Part shown: piece by piece, positions 1 through 10,856 of the stretch
How the letters are laid out: every line of letters starts with the position of its first letter
How positions within the stretch are numbered: position 1 is the stretch's first letter
NCBI RefSeq assembly: GCF_034440735.1
Contig: NZ_CP140098.1
Coordinates: 2,969,501-3,033,500, forward strand
Source of the DNA: Deinococcus sp. AB2017081
Lineage (GTDB): Bacteria; Deinococcota; Deinococci; Deinococcales; Deinococcaceae
Length of the DNA stretch: 64,000 bases
Direction of reading: 5' to 3'
Program-made: the position numbers and the translations under genes
Notes under the pieces: generated by a model
Seen by the model: the letters and a program-made list of their open reading frames with translations, nothing else
What the model was told of the DNA's origin: nothing
Database searches by the model: none

Positions 1-46
1 CGGCTTTCCCGATGGGGCCGGTTGGCCACGGGGATTACAGTGGAGC

Positions 47-997
47 ATGGCTCCGGGCAGGCCCACCACATCCAGCTTCCCGACCCTGGCGCAGCTGCGC
101 TCGCTGATCGCCGTGGCCGATGCCGGCGGCTTCAGCGAGGCCGCGGCGGAGCTCGGCGTGTCGCAGTCGTCGCTGAGCGAGGCGGTGGCCAAGCTGGAAG
201 ACGTGGTGGGCCGCCCCCTGCTGCGGCGCTCGCCCGCCGGCACGGTGGTCACGCCGGCTGGAGCGCGGGTGCTGGCCCACGCCCGGACGGCGGTGCAGGC
301 GGCCGGGGACGTCCTGCTGGCCGCGCAGGACGACCGGGAACTGGCGGGGGTGTTGCGGGTGGCCTCGTTCCGGTCGACGGCCACCCACCTGCTCCCGCCG
401 GTGCTGGCGGCGTTCCGGCGCGACCACCCCGCGGTGACCGTGCGCCTGCTGGACGGCGAGGCGGACGGCGGCGGCGAGGCCCAGGTGCGGGACGGCCAGG
501 CGGACATCGCCCTGGTGGTCGGCGAGGCCATGCCGGGGTTGCGCCTGACTCCCCTGCTGGACGACGAGTATCTGTTCGTCGCGCCCGAATCGCGGGGGAC
601 GCAGCCGGTGACCTTCGAGGAGCTGACGGCCTCGGCGCTGCTGTTGCCACCCGGCCTGAACTCGTGCCATGTGCGGGTGCAGTCGTACCTGCGGCCCCTG
701 GGGATCAGCCCCGCGGCCGTGACCGAGATCGATCAGGACAGCGTGATCCTGGGCATGGTGCGCCACGGCCTGGGCGTGACGGTCATGCCACGTCTGGCGC
801 TGCTTCCCCTTCCAGATGGGCTGGTGGCCCTGCCGCTGCCGCAGTCCCTGACCCGTCCGCTGGCGGTGGCGACCCTGCCGCACCGGTCACACCTGCCGGT
901 CATCCGGACGTTCACAGCCGCGCTGCTCGACTCGCTGGGCCGGGCGGACACCCGGCCAGGGGACGGATGGCGACCGGGTCAGGCTCTGCTACATTGA
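47..997 (+). CDS. LysR-family transcriptional regulator
   Basis: The protein has 316 residues. The N-terminal winged helix-turn-helix lies at about residues 10-70, with the LysR pattern ([18 protein letters not shown]) and the following VTPAGARVL segment. The rest is a substrate-binding-like effector domain, so length and layout are normal for the family. A TACAGT box at 36-41 ends 5 bases before the ATG, so the mRNA is probably leaderless. LysR proteins bind DNA as tetramers and respond to a small ligand; nothing here identifies ligand or target. The usual divergent target gene would lie outside the window. The 3' end contains the promoter of the cysS leader. Confidence 0.9.
   Translation: MAPGRPTTSSFPTLAQLRSLIAVADAGGFSEAAAELGVSQSSLSEAVAKLEDVVGRPLLRRSPAGTVVTPAGARVLAHARTAVQAAGDVLLAAQDDRELAGVLRVASFRSTATHLLPPVLAAFRRDHPAVTVRLLDGEADGGGEAQVRDGQADIALVVGEAMPGLRLTPLLDDEYLFVAPESRGTQPVTFEELTASALLLPPGLNSCHVRVQSYLRPLGISPAAVTEIDQDSVILGMVRHGLGVTVMPRLALLPLPDGLVALPLPQSLTRPLAVATLPHRSHLPVIRTFTAALLDSLGRADTRPGDGWRPGQALLH
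990..995 (+). promoter_or_regulatory. -10 box of the cysS leader transcript
   Basis: TACATT lies 6 bases before the ATG of the cysteine leader peptide, the spacing seen at other genes in this window with leaderless mRNAs. It overlaps the end of the LysR gene (stop codon 995-997). No good -35 box is visible. Confidence 0.6.
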
Positions 998-1001
998 GGA
1001 C

Positions 1002-1034
1002 ATGACCGTCCTGTGTTGCCCCTGCCTGCGGTAA
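1002..1034 (+). CDS. Cysteine-rich leader peptide of cysS
   Basis: A ten-codon ORF encodes [10 protein letters not shown]: three of four consecutive codons (TGT TGC CCC TGC) specify cysteine. It sits just before a strong terminator and 105 bases before the cysteinyl-tRNA synthetase gene. This is the arrangement of ribosome-mediated attenuation. When charged Cys-tRNA is scarce, a ribosome would stall on these codons and the downstream terminator should fail to form, raising CysS. A TACATT box at 990-995 makes the peptide the likely first ORF of a leaderless mRNA. The sequence and layout are seen directly; the regulatory mechanism is inferred. Confidence 0.75.
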   Translation: MTVLCCPCLR

Positions 1035-1048
1035 GCAGCACCGACTGC

Positions 1049-1089
1049 CGGCCGCGCCCTGACTCTGTGGCGCGGCCGTTTCTGTTGTT
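1049..1089 (+). terminator. Attenuator terminator before cysS
   Basis: CGGCCGCGCC (1049-1058) pairs perfectly with GGCGCGGCCG (1069-1078) around a 10-base loop. TTTCTGTTGTT follows. Lying between the Cys leader peptide and cysS, it is likely a conditional terminator. Short competing stems exist upstream, for example CTGC 1026-1029 with GCAG 1035-1038 and CGGT 1029-1032 with ACCG 1040-1043. Confidence 0.8.
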
Positions 1090-1139
1090 CGTCCCGTGCG
1101 TAACCCTGCCCTGCCTGTCCCTGTGCCGAGGAGCCCCCC

Positions 1140-2612
<1,473 letters not shown>

Positions 2613-2746
2613 CCGCGTCCTCCCCCAACCGTGATGAACGTGCCCGGAGTCCATGAAGGGATGCTGGCAGTCCTGTCAGGAACCTGAAATGTGGAACCCG
2701 TACACTGTGGTTCGAGAGGTGGTGACACCCTCATCCTTCCCTCCTC

Positions 2747-2781
2747 AGGGCACGCCACCCCCCCTTGGGCGTGCCCTATTT
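2747..2781 (+). terminator. Rho-independent terminator after cysS
   Basis: AGGGCACGCC (2747-2756) pairs perfectly with GGCGTGCCCT (2768-2777), followed by ATTT. An outer perfect pair, GTGACACC (2722-2729) with GGTGTCAC (2786-2793), can close around it. A TACACT box at 2701-2706 lies just upstream, so a very short RNA could also start and end here. Confidence 0.75.
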
Positions 2782-2803
2782 CGTTGGTGTCACTCCGCAA
2801 CAA

Positions 2804-2831
2804 GCCGGTCAGGCACGTGGCCCTGACCGGC
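2804..2831. repeat. Intergenic inverted repeat
   Basis: GCCGGTCAGG (2804-2813) and CCTGACCGGC (2822-2831) form a perfect 10-bp stem with an 8-base loop. There is no T-run on either strand, so it is not a classic terminator. It lies upstream of the promoter of the DUF697 gene. Confidence 0.5.
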
Positions 2832-2890
2832 ATAAACGCCCGGTCAGCCCGGCCTCATGCGGGGGGATGACGTGGGGGTACACTCCACTC

Positions 2891-3472
2891 ATGCTGCCGC
2901 CACTGGTCAAACAGGTGCTGGACAACTTCAACCTCGATGTCGATCCCGCGAAATCGCAGGACGAGAACGTCGACGAGGTCATCAAGAGTGCCGCGTTGCT
3001 GGCGGGAGCGATTGCGGTCGAGCCCATTCCCTTCGCGGACATCCTGCTGATCACACCGGTACAGGCCAAGATGGTGCTGCACATCGGGAAGATCTACGGC
3101 TTCGACATCTCGACGGAGCGCTCGCTGGAGATCGCGCGGGAACTGGGCGTGACGGTGGCATACGGCATGGCCGCGCGGCAGGTCATGCGCGGTCTGGCGA
3201 AGCTGGCCCTGCCGGTGATCGGGGGGCTGATCACGGCCCCCGCCGTGTATGGCTGGACGTTCGCGCTGGGACGCGTGGCACAGAACTACTTCGAGCGCCG
3301 CCGCCTGGGCCTGCCGGACTCGGAACGGCAGCGGGCGGTGGTCGTGCAGGAGGCCAAACAGCAGTCCCGCCGGGTGCTGCCGAGCGCCCAGGACTTCACG
3401 GATCTGGCCAGTGAGCTGCGGCGCCGCGCGGAACAAAAGGGGCCGGGCAGCGGCCCGCACGGCCCCAACTGA
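2891..3472 (+). CDS. DUF697-family membrane-associated protein
   Basis: The start was placed at the ATG lying 6 bases after a TACACT box (2879-2884). An upstream in-frame start would place a long non-conserved tail across the terminator and promoter. The 193-residue product has the hydrophobic DUF697 pattern ([20 protein letters not shown] at about residues 46-65), also seen beside GTPase domains in YcjF-like proteins. It has a second hydrophobic segment ([20 protein letters not shown]) and a charged C-terminal tail. The family's function is unknown. No GTPase domain or partner gene is adjacent. Confidence 0.8.
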   Translation: MLPPLVKQVLDNFNLDVDPAKSQDENVDEVIKSAALLAGAIAVEPIPFADILLITPVQAKMVLHIGKIYGFDISTERSLEIARELGVTVAYGMAARQVMRGLAKLALPVIGGLITAPAVYGWTFALGRVAQNYFERRRLGLPDSERQRAVVVQEAKQQSRRVLPSAQDFTDLASELRRRAEQKGPGSGPHGPN

Positions 3473-3593
3473 TTCGGCACCCTGACTGAGCCGCAGCCTG
3501 CGGCCCTATTCCCGGAACCCGTTTCCCGGGCGGTGTCTTCGACACGCCGTCACCGGGTTGCACCGAAACAGTGGCCGGCGCAGCAGCCAAGCG

Positions 3594-4697
3594 TCAGGGC
3601 ACGGCGGCGCGGTCAATCCGCGCACCCAGGCCGGTCAGCACCTCGTACTCGATGGTATCGCCCCACGCGGCCACCTCCGAGACGTTGATGTCTGCCGGCC
3701 CCCACACTTCGATCCACTCGCCCGGGTGCACGTCCAGGCCGCTCACGTCGACCATGAACTGATCCATGCAGATGCGGCCCAGCACCGGGCGCCGCTCACC
3801 ACGCACCGTGACGTGGGCGCGCAGCGTGGCGTTCCGGGGGTATCCGTCGGCGTAGCCCAGCCCGACCGTGGCGACCCTCAGGTCGCGCGGAGCGGTGTAC
3901 AGCCCGCCGTAACTGATGGTCTCGCCAGCGTGGACGTCGTGGACGAAGGTCACCTGGGCCTGGAGGGTCATGACCGGCCGCAGGGGCAGCACCCCGTGGA
4001 GATGGGACGGCACGAAGCCGTATGACGCCAGACCGGGCCGGGCCAGTCCCATGCCGGGCAACGCCCCCAGGCTGAGGACACCACCCCCGTTCGATGCATG
4101 GGCGAGCAGCGGTGGCAGCTCCGCCAGCACTGCCTGGAAGCGGCGGAACTGCTCGTGGGTGAACCTCAGATCCACTTCATCACTGGTGGCGAAATGGGTG
4201 TAGGCCCCCTCCAGCACGCCGCGTTCCGCAAGGCGCCGGCCCACCGCGACGGCCTCGGCCGGGCGGGCTCCCAGCCGGTTCATGCCGGTGTCCACCTTCA
4301 GATGGGCGCGGGCGTGCGGGGGCAGCGCTTCAGCCTCGGCCAGCGTGGCGACCGGGATGCGCACGCCCAGATCGGCCAGCACCGGCACCTCCTGCGGCGT
4401 GGGCGGCGTGAGCAGGACAACCGGTCTGCCCAGTTCCAGGGCTGCCACGGCCTGGGCCTCTCGCGGCACCGCGACCGCGAGCCCCCACACGTGCGGCGAC
4501 GCGGCGGCGGCGCGGGCCACGACGTCCAGACCGTGACCATACGCATCCGCCTTGACGGGCAGCAGCAGGGGCACCCCGGCGCGGCCCGACAGGGCCGCCA
4601 GATTGTCGAGCAGGGCAGAACGCGAGGTGAGGGCGCGGGCACGGGCGGCGAAGGGCGGTGCCGCGCCCTCCTCGCCCTTCGGGACAGACGCGGGCAT
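3594..4697 (-). CDS. alr: Alanine racemase
   Basis: Alr interconverts L- and D-alanine with PLP and supplies D-alanine for peptidoglycan. The 367-residue protein carries the PLP-lysine motif PVKADAYGHG (Lys at about residue 49), the RLGARP segment, the ISYGG region expected to hold the catalytic tyrosine of the second domain, and CMDQFMVDVS. The start was set at the ATG at 4697. There the minus strand reads TACAGT (4705-4710) followed by 7 bases and ATG, the leaderless pattern. A longer ORF reaching 4760 would run through this promoter. The gene is divergent from the secreted-protein gene at 4759. Confidence 0.95.
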   Translation of the reverse strand: MPASVPKGEEGAAPPFAARARALTSRSALLDNLAALSGRAGVPLLLPVKADAYGHGLDVVARAAAASPHVWGLAVAVPREAQAVAALELGRPVVLLTPPTPQEVPVLADLGVRIPVATLAEAEALPPHARAHLKVDTGMNRLGARPAEAVAVGRRLAERGVLEGAYTHFATSDEVDLRFTHEQFRRFQAVLAELPPLLAHASNGGGVLSLGALPGMGLARPGLASYGFVPSHLHGVLPLRPVMTLQAQVTFVHDVHAGETISYGGLYTAPRDLRVATVGLGYADGYPRNATLRAHVTVRGERRPVLGRICMDQFMVDVSGLDVHPGEWIEVWGPADINVSEVAAWGDTIEYEVLTGLGARIDRAAVP

Positions 4698-4758
4698 GGA
4701 CGCCACTGTAGCGTGACCGGAAGCAGCGCCAGATGGCCCGTGTATTCTCCTCGTAGCC

Positions 4759-6693
4759 ATGCCGACGCCCCTGTTCCGTTCCGTGATGTCCGTGTTGTTC
4801 GTGTTGGGTGCCCTGTGGGGAGCAGGCCGGGTTCAGGGACAGGTGGTCGGGGTGCTGCCATTCGTCTCGGTGGGTCAGAAGTGGCCGCAGGCGCAGGAAT
4901 CCTACGTAATCCGGGTGTCGGCCCAGGACGCGGGGAAGCCCGTGAATCTCGAGGTCTACAGTCCGACGTTCAATCTCGCGGACTATGTGGACGGCCGCCG
5001 CAGCGCCGGGTATTTCGGGGACGAGCTGTACCGCAAGAACGAGGTGTTTCAGAGCACCTTCACGCTCAGCGGGCCGGGCGGGCCGGTCGTGGAACGGCGC
5101 TACGGCATGAACCGCGAGCACACCTGGGACAGTCTGTTCGCCGGGGGGCTGGCGGCCGGCACCTACACGCTGAAGGTCGTGAGCAGCGGCGACGGCAAGA
5201 ACTCGTTTGCCCTGCGGGTGGCCGCGCCCTTCGTGCTGGAGACCAGCGACTTCAGCGTGAATGCCCGCGCCAGCGAGAAGGCGGCGGTGCTGGCCGCCAC
5301 CCTGAACGTCACGCCGGACTGGGTCGGCAAGACCGTGGGGCTGGTGAACTACGACATCGACGGAGCGACCGAGGCCGAGACCTGGGTGATCCAGCCCGGC
5401 GGAACGCGCGTGAACCTGAAGCCCAGCGGCAACGGTGAGACCGTCACGGATCCGTTCACCATCACGGCCGCGCAGGTGGGGCCGTGGCAGGTGTATATCC
5501 GCGTGCTGCCCTCCACCAAACAGTTCAGTAACGCGATCCGGTACTCCTTCCGGCTCGACGGTCAGCCGGTGCGGGCCCAGGTGGGCGGCTTCGCCCCACC
5601 TGACGGCCTGAAGATCAGCAACCAGCTGCTGGTGGAGGTCGTCGATCCGCAGGGTCAGCCGATTCCGGGGTCGTCGTATGCGCTCGTCGGGGACGCGGTC
5701 GTGCGTCCGCAGTTGCCCGCCGGCTACGTGCCGGTCAGCGCGAGCATCGTGCAGGGCACCGGCAACATCACCTCGCCCGCCGAGGTGCGCTTCCAGCCAG
5801 GCTTCACCAAGGTGCGCTTCGTGGCCCGGCCGCCGTCCGGCCGGCTGGTCGTGGACGCGGTGGCGATCTACGGCACGCAGCGCATTCCCCTGAGCGGCAC
5901 CCCCTTCGAGGTGGCCGGGCGCACCCTGAGCACGCCAGCCACCGTGCCGCTCGCGCCCGGCGACTACCTCGTCAGGCCCGGTGCGGTACCCGGCGCCACC
6001 GTCAGCCCACCGCTGCCGGGCCAGGTGACCGACAGCGCGACCTCCCGCGTGACGGTTGAGTACCGGGTGCTGACCGACATCACCCTGACCACCAGTCCGG
6101 ACATCGTGAACGCCTGCGACGTCACGCAGGTGACGGCCACCGCCCGCACAGACTTCGCGCAGCGCCTGCCGGGCCGCCTGAAACTCACGCTGCCCAGCGG
6201 CTGGAGCACCGACTACCCGCTGGAGGTGCCGGGCGAGTTCAGCGCCGGCCTGCCGCTGCGCCTCAAGGTGCCGGTGCGCGTGTGCCGCAGCGACATGGCC
6301 GAGGCGATCCTCGATCCCATCGACCTGCGGACGACCAGCATGGCCCGCGTGCGCAGCCCCGGCGGATCCAACGTGACGCGCAACGTGCAGGGCGGTGCCC
6401 GCGCCAGCCTCGCCAAGACGCTGGAAGCCGTGGGCAGCGGCTACACCGTCACCCTGCGCCTGGCTGTGGACAGCACCCTGAACAATGTGAAACTGATCGA
6501 TCCGCTGCCGAGTGGAGGCAGCCGCAGCGCACTGAACGTGCAGGGGCCGGCGGGCACCACCCCCAGGGCCCGCTTCGAGGGCGACGCCGTGATCCTGGCC
6601 CAGGTCGTCCCGGGCACCTACGTGATCACCTACACGCTGGTCTCGGATCTTCCGGCAGATCGCGTGAGCAGTGTGCCCGATCTGGACTGGTAG
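4759..6693 (+). CDS. Secreted beta-sandwich protein of unknown function
   Basis: The product has 644 residues and an N-terminal signal peptide (hydrophobic core [15 protein letters not shown], likely cleavage after VQG). The rest is rich in Thr, Val, Gly and Pro with short strand patterns, as in stacked immunoglobulin-like domains. The last about 100 residues resemble DUF11-type repeats ([14 protein letters not shown] then [17 protein letters not shown]), common in bacterial surface proteins. No catalytic motif or LPXTG anchor is visible. TATTCT at 4743-4748 lies 10 bases before the ATG. Export and a structural or adhesive role are inferred. Confidence 0.75.
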   Translation: MPTPLFRSVMSVLFVLGALWGAGRVQGQVVGVLPFVSVGQKWPQAQESYVIRVSAQDAGKPVNLEVYSPTFNLADYVDGRRSAGYFGDELYRKNEVFQSTFTLSGPGGPVVERRYGMNREHTWDSLFAGGLAAGTYTLKVVSSGDGKNSFALRVAAPFVLETSDFSVNARASEKAAVLAATLNVTPDWVGKTVGLVNYDIDGATEAETWVIQPGGTRVNLKPSGNGETVTDPFTITAAQVGPWQVYIRVLPSTKQFSNAIRYSFRLDGQPVRAQVGGFAPPDGLKISNQLLVEVVDPQGQPIPGSSYALVGDAVVRPQLPAGYVPVSASIVQGTGNITSPAEVRFQPGFTKVRFVARPPSGRLVVDAVAIYGTQRIPLSGTPFEVAGRTLSTPATVPLAPGDYLVRPGAVPGATVSPPLPGQVTDSATSRVTVEYRVLTDITLTTSPDIVNACDVTQVTATARTDFAQRLPGRLKLTLPSGWSTDYPLEVPGEFSAGLPLRLKVPVRVCRSDMAEAILDPIDLRTTSMARVRSPGGSNVTRNVQGGARASLAKTLEAVGSGYTVTLRLAVDSTLNNVKLIDPLPSGGSRSALNVQGPAGTTPRARFEGDAVILAQVVPGTYVITYTLVSDLPADRVSSVPDLDW

Positions 6694-6768
6694 GCGGCAC
6701 ACACCGGCGATCTCCGGCCCTCAGGTCACGTGCATGCCCACCTCACGCGGGCGCCCTATCCTGAGTCC

Positions 6769-7212
6769 ATGAGATGCGCGCTGCCACTGCTGACGGCCCT
6801 CGGGCTGGTCGGCTGCGCTGCCCCGGAGGTGCCCACGCCGACCTTGCAGCTGCTGGCGGCCCCGACCTCCGTGGTCATCGGTGGCCGGGTGCTGTCGGCG
6901 GCCGCGCAGCCGATCCTGGTGGACAGCGACCTCACCGTCCGGGTGCAGGTCGGCACCGAGCGCCCTCCGTTGCCGGCCCTGACCGTCACCGGGGTGTATG
7001 TCGTCACGGACGGCGGGGTGTGGAAGCGGGCTGTTACCTCCAGCCAGCGCCGGGGGTGTGCCTCGGGTGCATGCCAGCAGGCGACCACATCGGGCCGCGC
7101 CGCCGGGCTGCGTGTCGGGCAGCGCGTCCAGGTCGTGACGCGGCTGCAGGACGCGACCGGACAGTCCATGTGGCTCCGCGACGCCGACGTGGCGATCCGG
7201 GCCACCCCGTGA
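6769..7212 (+). CDS. Small lipoprotein of unknown function
   Basis: The product has 147 residues. Its signal sequence ends in the lipobox LVGC (Cys at about residue 14), so it should be lipid-anchored. The start is the ATG 6 bases after TATCCT (6757-6762); an upstream in-frame start is less likely. The mature part has no domain that I recognise. It follows the secreted-protein gene at 4759 in the same direction with its own promoter. Confidence 0.7.
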   Translation: MRCALPLLTALGLVGCAAPEVPTPTLQLLAAPTSVVIGGRVLSAAAQPILVDSDLTVRVQVGTERPPLPALTVTGVYVVTDGGVWKRAVTSSQRRGCASGACQQATTSGRAAGLRVGQRVQVVTRLQDATGQSMWLRDADVAIRATP

Positions 7213-7380
7213 CCCCAGGCAGTCACCCCGGATCCGCGCCGGAGTGGCCGTAATACCCGGCTGGAACCGAACTGTCGGTCACGCTCGCTGCTCTGGGAAT
7301 TCCCGAGGCGACTGCTGGGCAACGGCCGGCGGCCTCGGCCCTCCACCAGGCTGAAGCCGCCGCGCCTCACCGAGCAGGGA

Positions 7381-8169
7381 TCACGTACCCAGGATGGTCT
7401 TCTCCACCTCTTCCACCACGTCCTCGACCGGAGGCAGGCGGAACACGCGCGACAGCAGGACGCCCAGCTCGTAGAGCACGTACAGGGGCACGGCCACGAG
7501 CATCATGTTGGCCGGATCCGGCGTGGGCGTGATCACGGCCGCCGCGACCATCACGATCACCAGCGCAAACCGCCAGCCCCGGCGCAGCATAACGTGGTTC
7601 ACGATCCCGATCCGCGTGAGGATCACCGCCAGGATGGGCAGCTCGAAGGCGAGCCCGAAGGCGACGAGGAAGGTGGTCACCTGACCGATATACGTCCCGA
7701 GCGACAGGATCGGAGTCACGGCCCCGCCCAGGAAGTCCAGCAGGAATTTGACCATGGCCGGCAGCACCAGTTCGTAGCCGAAGAGGGCCCCGGCCAGGAA
7801 CGACACGCCGGCACCCAGGATGAAGGGCAGCGCCCAGCGCCGCTCCGTGGGGTACAGGCCCGGTGCCACGAACCCCCACACCTGCCCCAGGATGAAGGGC
7901 AGCGCCAGCGCCAGACCGGCCCAGAACGACAGGTTCAGGCTGATCATGAACTGATCCGTGAGGTTCAGCGTGACCACCTGCACCCGGTCTTGCTGGTACA
8001 GCACGGAGTTGCTCAGGGGGGCCTTGATCAGCTCAATGAGCTGCACGCGGTACTGGAACGTGAAGGCCATGGCGATGACCAGGAACACCACCGAGATCAC
8101 CAGCCGCTTGCGCAGCTCGTCCAGGTGATCGAAGAGCGGCGCGCTCTTGAGGTCAGCGTCGCGCGTCAT
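7381..8169 (-). CDS. tatC: Sec-independent protein translocase TatC
   Basis: TatC is the multi-span core of the twin-arginine translocase and binds the RR signal of folded exported proteins. The 262-residue protein starts with the conserved cytoplasmic LFDHLDELRKRL motif and has six hydrophobic segments. It also has the FxxE-type loop (LAFELPILAVILTRIGIV) and the conserved PTPDPANMM stretch before the last helices. The C-terminal tail is short and charged. It lies 8 bases downstream of tatA in the same operon. A likely substrate is the RR-signal protein at 10857. Confidence 0.97.
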   Translation of the reverse strand: MTRDADLKSAPLFDHLDELRKRLVISVVFLVIAMAFTFQYRVQLIELIKAPLSNSVLYQQDRVQVVTLNLTDQFMISLNLSFWAGLALALPFILGQVWGFVAPGLYPTERRWALPFILGAGVSFLAGALFGYELVLPAMVKFLLDFLGGAVTPILSLGTYIGQVTTFLVAFGLAFELPILAVILTRIGIVNHVMLRRGWRFALVIVMVAAAVITPTPDPANMMLVAVPLYVLYELGVLLSRVFRLPPVEDVVEEVEKTILGT

Positions 8170-8177
8170 GGCGGCGC

Positions 8178-8426
8178 TCAGCTACGGCGGTCGCTGACCG
8201 GGGTCGTGTGAACCTCGGGCATCGGAGCGCCCGTCACCGGGTCGAGCTGACGGCTGGGCACGTCCGTGACGGCGGCATGCGGCCTGTCGGTGCCGTCCTT
8301 GGTCTCCTTCTTGAATTCGCGGATGCCCTGACCCAGGCCCTTGCCCAGTTCAGGGAGTTTGCGCGCTCCGAAGATCAGGGCGACGACGACCAGCAGCAGG
8401 ATGATTTCGAGTGGGCCTAGGGACAT
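8178..8426 (-). CDS. tatA: Sec-independent protein translocase TatA
   Basis: The product has 82 residues: one N-terminal transmembrane helix (PLEIILLLVVVALIFGARKL), the FGxxKLPELG hinge, an amphipathic helix, and a polar tail. TatA oligomers form the passage through which TatC-bound substrates move. GGAGG lies upstream of the ATG. It is the first gene of a tatA-tatC operon. A second TatA is encoded divergently at 8807. Confidence 0.95.
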   Translation of the reverse strand: MSLGPLEIILLLVVVALIFGARKLPELGKGLGQGIREFKKETKDGTDRPHAAVTDVPSRQLDPVTGAPMPEVHTTPVSDRRS

Positions 8427-8806
8427 GGTGGGCCTCCAGTGCCGGAACGGGCCGGCGGAACGGATCAGATGGAAACGGCGGAATCGCAGGGTCGCGTGCC
8501 CACATCATCGGCACGTCCTCTCAGCAATATGCCCCTGAGGGCCGGGCGGATCATGACCCAACCTTAAGCTAGACCGCCGGGGTTCAGCCGTGGTTAACAC
8601 ACGCCGGGGCGCGGCGGGGGCACGGCCGCCGCCGGATCACGACGGTGGCGTCCTCCGAACCGCCGCAGGCCGGCACCGCACACCCGTCATGGGGCACTCA
8701 CGCAGGCCCGGATGATCCAGAGACCGCCTGCGCGCATATGCCTCGTCAGGTAGCTGCGCGGTGATCCGGAGTGGACGGCGTGGCAGCTCTACCGAAGGAG
8801 TGCAGC
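8427..8806. other. Intergenic region between divergent tat genes
   Basis: This 380-bp gap separates the tatA-tatC operon from the second tatA. It holds the Shine-Dalgarno sequences of both genes (GGAGG for tatA; AAGGAG for the second tatA) and GC-rich short inverted repeats. No clear -10/-35 pair, RNA gene or ORF could be identified. Confidence 0.5.
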
Positions 8807-9049
8807 ATGCCCAACATCGGCGCACCGGAACTGATCATGATCCTGCTCGTGGCTCTGGTGGTCTTCGGGCCACGCAAACTGCCTGAACTCGGCAAGTCCC
8901 TGGGAGCCGGGCTCCGCGAGTTCCGCAAGGTCACCAGCGGCGTGACTGAGGAATTCCGGGCTGGTATCGACGTGCCGGCGCAGACTGCGCCCGTGCCGGC
9001 CCGGACCGCCACACCGGTTCAGGACGACAGCGCCACCCGCGCGTCCTGA
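8807..9049 (+). CDS. Second TatA/E-type translocase subunit
   Basis: The 80-residue product has the TatA/E fold: membrane helix (APELIMILLVALVVFGPRKL), the FGPRKLPELGKSLG hinge, an amphipathic helix (GAGLREFRKVTSG) and an Ala/Pro/Thr-rich tail. The start follows an AAGGAG Shine-Dalgarno sequence; an upstream in-frame start at 8771 would add residues before the membrane helix. The hinge FGPRKLPELGKSLG differs from the FGARKLPELGKGLG of the other copy, so the two are paralogues rather than a recent duplication. It could be TatE-like, or serve a subset of substrates. Confidence 0.9.
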   Translation: MPNIGAPELIMILLVALVVFGPRKLPELGKSLGAGLREFRKVTSGVTEEFRAGIDVPAQTAPVPARTATPVQDDSATRAS

Positions 9050-9177
9050 GTCCCACACGCCGGCCCGGCCGGTGGTGCCGGGCACGGTCTGCGGATCAGC
9101 GCCTCCGGAACAGTAAGGTGCCGTGAGGCCGGGGTCCACGTGGGCGCCGGGGCCTTTGTTAGGCTACGTGGGCACCC

Positions 9178-9744
9178 ATGACGAACCTCAGCTACCTCCA
9201 GGACACCCCAGACGAGACGCTGATGGTCATGATGGCCGGCAGTCAGGAGGACGCGCTGCGCGAACTCCACCGCCGGTATGCCCGGCTGCTCTATGGACTG
9301 GGCGGGCGCATGCTCCGGCAGCCCGACGACGTGGAGACCTGCGTGCAGGATGCGTTCATGAACGCTTGGAAGCATGCCGGGCGCTTCGACCCGTCGCGGG
9401 CGAAGGTCAAGACGTGGCTGGTCAGCATCGCCCACCACCGCTTCCTGCAACAGCTGCGCGACCGTCCGGACGTGGCCCTGGAACTCGAGGACTGGGACAC
9501 CCCGACGGCCGCCACCGACCCGACCGACACCATCCTGGCCCAGCAGGCAATGAACGCCCTGGACAGCACGCAGCGTCATCTGGTCGAGCTGATGTACTAC
9601 CGGGGCTACACCCACTCGGAGCTTGCCACGATGACCGGGCTGCCGCTGGGCACAGTAAAATCCCGGTTGCGGATCGCGCTCGAACACATGCGGACGTCGC
9701 TCGCGCCGACCGGAAAGGGGGGGAAAGACCATGGATCACACTGA
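9178..9744 (+). CDS. ECF-type RNA polymerase sigma factor
   Basis: The 188-residue protein has sigma region 2 (RRYARLLYGLGGRML through DVETCVQDAFMNAWKHAGRFDP and KTWLVSIAHHRF) and region 4 (LVELMYYRGYTHSELATMTG then LPLGTVKSRLRIALEHMR). Sigma regions 1 and 3 are absent, as in ECF factors. The next gene overlaps it by 14 bases and encodes an RskA-type anti-sigma factor, so this resembles SigK-like pairs that respond to envelope or redox stress. TAGGCT at 9160-9165 lies 12 bases before the ATG. Confidence 0.93.
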   Translation: MTNLSYLQDTPDETLMVMMAGSQEDALRELHRRYARLLYGLGGRMLRQPDDVETCVQDAFMNAWKHAGRFDPSRAKVKTWLVSIAHHRFLQQLRDRPDVALELEDWDTPTAATDPTDTILAQQAMNALDSTQRHLVELMYYRGYTHSELATMTGLPLGTVKSRLRIALEHMRTSLAPTGKGGKDHGSH

Positions 9745-10447
9745 ACGCCTGCTTGCCGGCGCACTGCACCAGCTCTCCCCGGCCGAGGAGGCGGAGCTCG
9801 AGGCAGCCCTCAGGGCCGACCCTGCCCTGGATCGCCAGTACCAGGAGTTGCTCGCGTCCCTGACCACCCTGCTCGATGACCTCGATCTGGAGGCGGTGCC
9901 CGTGCCCGCGGGTGCCGAGGAGCGTCTGATCGCCCGCCTGCACCGTGAACAGCGTGCTCTGGAGGCGTCCGATCTGGCCCCCCCCACCGTGCCGGAGCCG
10001 GCCCCGGTGGACGCGCCGTCACCCGGGAACCCGGTGTCCAGCTCCAGTGCCCCCCGCCGGCCCCTGTGGTGGCCCGCGTTGCCCCTGGCCCTCGCGGCGG
10101 CCGTGGCCCTCGTGTTCGCACTTCAGCCCGCAGATCCACTCCAGCGGTATGCCCGGACACCCGGCGCAGTCACGGCGGCGATTGTCGCCGGCGGTCAGTC
10201 GCTGGGCACGGCGGTACGCCTCCCGGATGGGCGGGTGTACGTGCACCTGGACACGCCGCCGACAGACGACCGAACCTACCAGCTGTGGCACATCCAGGCC
10301 GGAACGCCCGTGTCGCTGGGAGTGTTCGGCCGGGAGGGCGTCCTGACGCGGGTTCTGCCGGCGGGCGCGACCCTGGCCGTCAGCGTGGAGCCCCCCGGCG
10401 GCAGTTCCCAGCCGACCACGACGCCCCTGTTCGCCCAGCAGATCTGA
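9731..10447 (+). CDS. RskA-type anti-sigma factor
   Basis: The 238-residue membrane protein has a cytoplasmic N-terminal helix-rich part (residues 1-90, LLAGALHQLSPAEEAELEAAL), a Pro-rich linker, and one membrane helix (PALPLALAAAVALVFAL at about 115-131). An extracytoplasmic domain follows with the RskA pattern YQLWHIQAGTPVSLGVF. The usual HxxxCxxC zinc motif is not visible. The 14-base overlap with the sigma gene implies translational coupling and balanced production. It should sequester the sigma factor at the membrane until a signal releases it. Confidence 0.9.
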   Translation: MDHTERLLAGALHQLSPAEEAELEAALRADPALDRQYQELLASLTTLLDDLDLEAVPVPAGAEERLIARLHREQRALEASDLAPPTVPEPAPVDAPSPGNPVSSSSAPRRPLWWPALPLALAAAVALVFALQPADPLQRYARTPGAVTAAIVAGGQSLGTAVRLPDGRVYVHLDTPPTDDRTYQLWHIQAGTPVSLGVFGREGVLTRVLPAGATLAVSVEPPGGSSQPTTTPLFAQQI

Positions 10448-10462
10448 TTCCACCCGCCACCT

Positions 10463-10505
10463 GGCCACCCGCCCACCGATCCCGGGCTGCGGGTGGCCTT
10501 CCCCG
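10463..10505 (+). terminator. Terminator after sigma/anti-sigma operon
   Basis: GGCCACCCGC (10463-10472) pairs perfectly with GCGGGTGGCC (10489-10498), followed by TTCCCC. The T-run is weak, but the position directly after the operon fits. Confidence 0.55.
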
Positions 10506-10856
10506 TTCAGCTGCGGAGCCGGCGGAGCGCTCACCGGCGCGTCCCGGGAACCGGCCCACCCCCACCAACCCACCGGTGGGCTTGCCACCGGACCCGCCCC
10601 GTGTGGGCCGGCGGGATCGCCGCGCATCCGGGCGACCCACTGCCCAGACACCGTGCAGCAGCTCCCGGAACCGGCACCGGATCTTTAGTCCACCTTCACG
10701 CTTGCGAGGGCCGTGATCCAGCCAGCCCGCCGCCGCTTAGAAGCTCAGTGAAGGCGCACCTGATGTCCTCCTGATCTTCGGCCCTGTGGCGGGATCGGAA
10801 TCACGGCCTGCCCTCCATCCGTCCGTCTGTCGCCCACACTCCCTGGAGGTTCCACC
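10506..10856. other. Gene-free stretch upstream of the ferritin-like gene
   Basis: About 350 bp without a convincing ORF. It contains GC-rich short palindromes (for example CCCACCGGTGGG) and ends in the GGAGG Shine-Dalgarno sequence of the next gene. A promoter must lie here, but no -35/-10 pair could be assigned with confidence. Confidence 0.4.

Noticed and set aside
4330..6702. 790-codon open frame on - opposite the secreted-protein gene
   Set aside because: It is Arg/His/Gly-rich with no domain and mirrors a plus-strand gene that has a signal peptide and coherent codon use.
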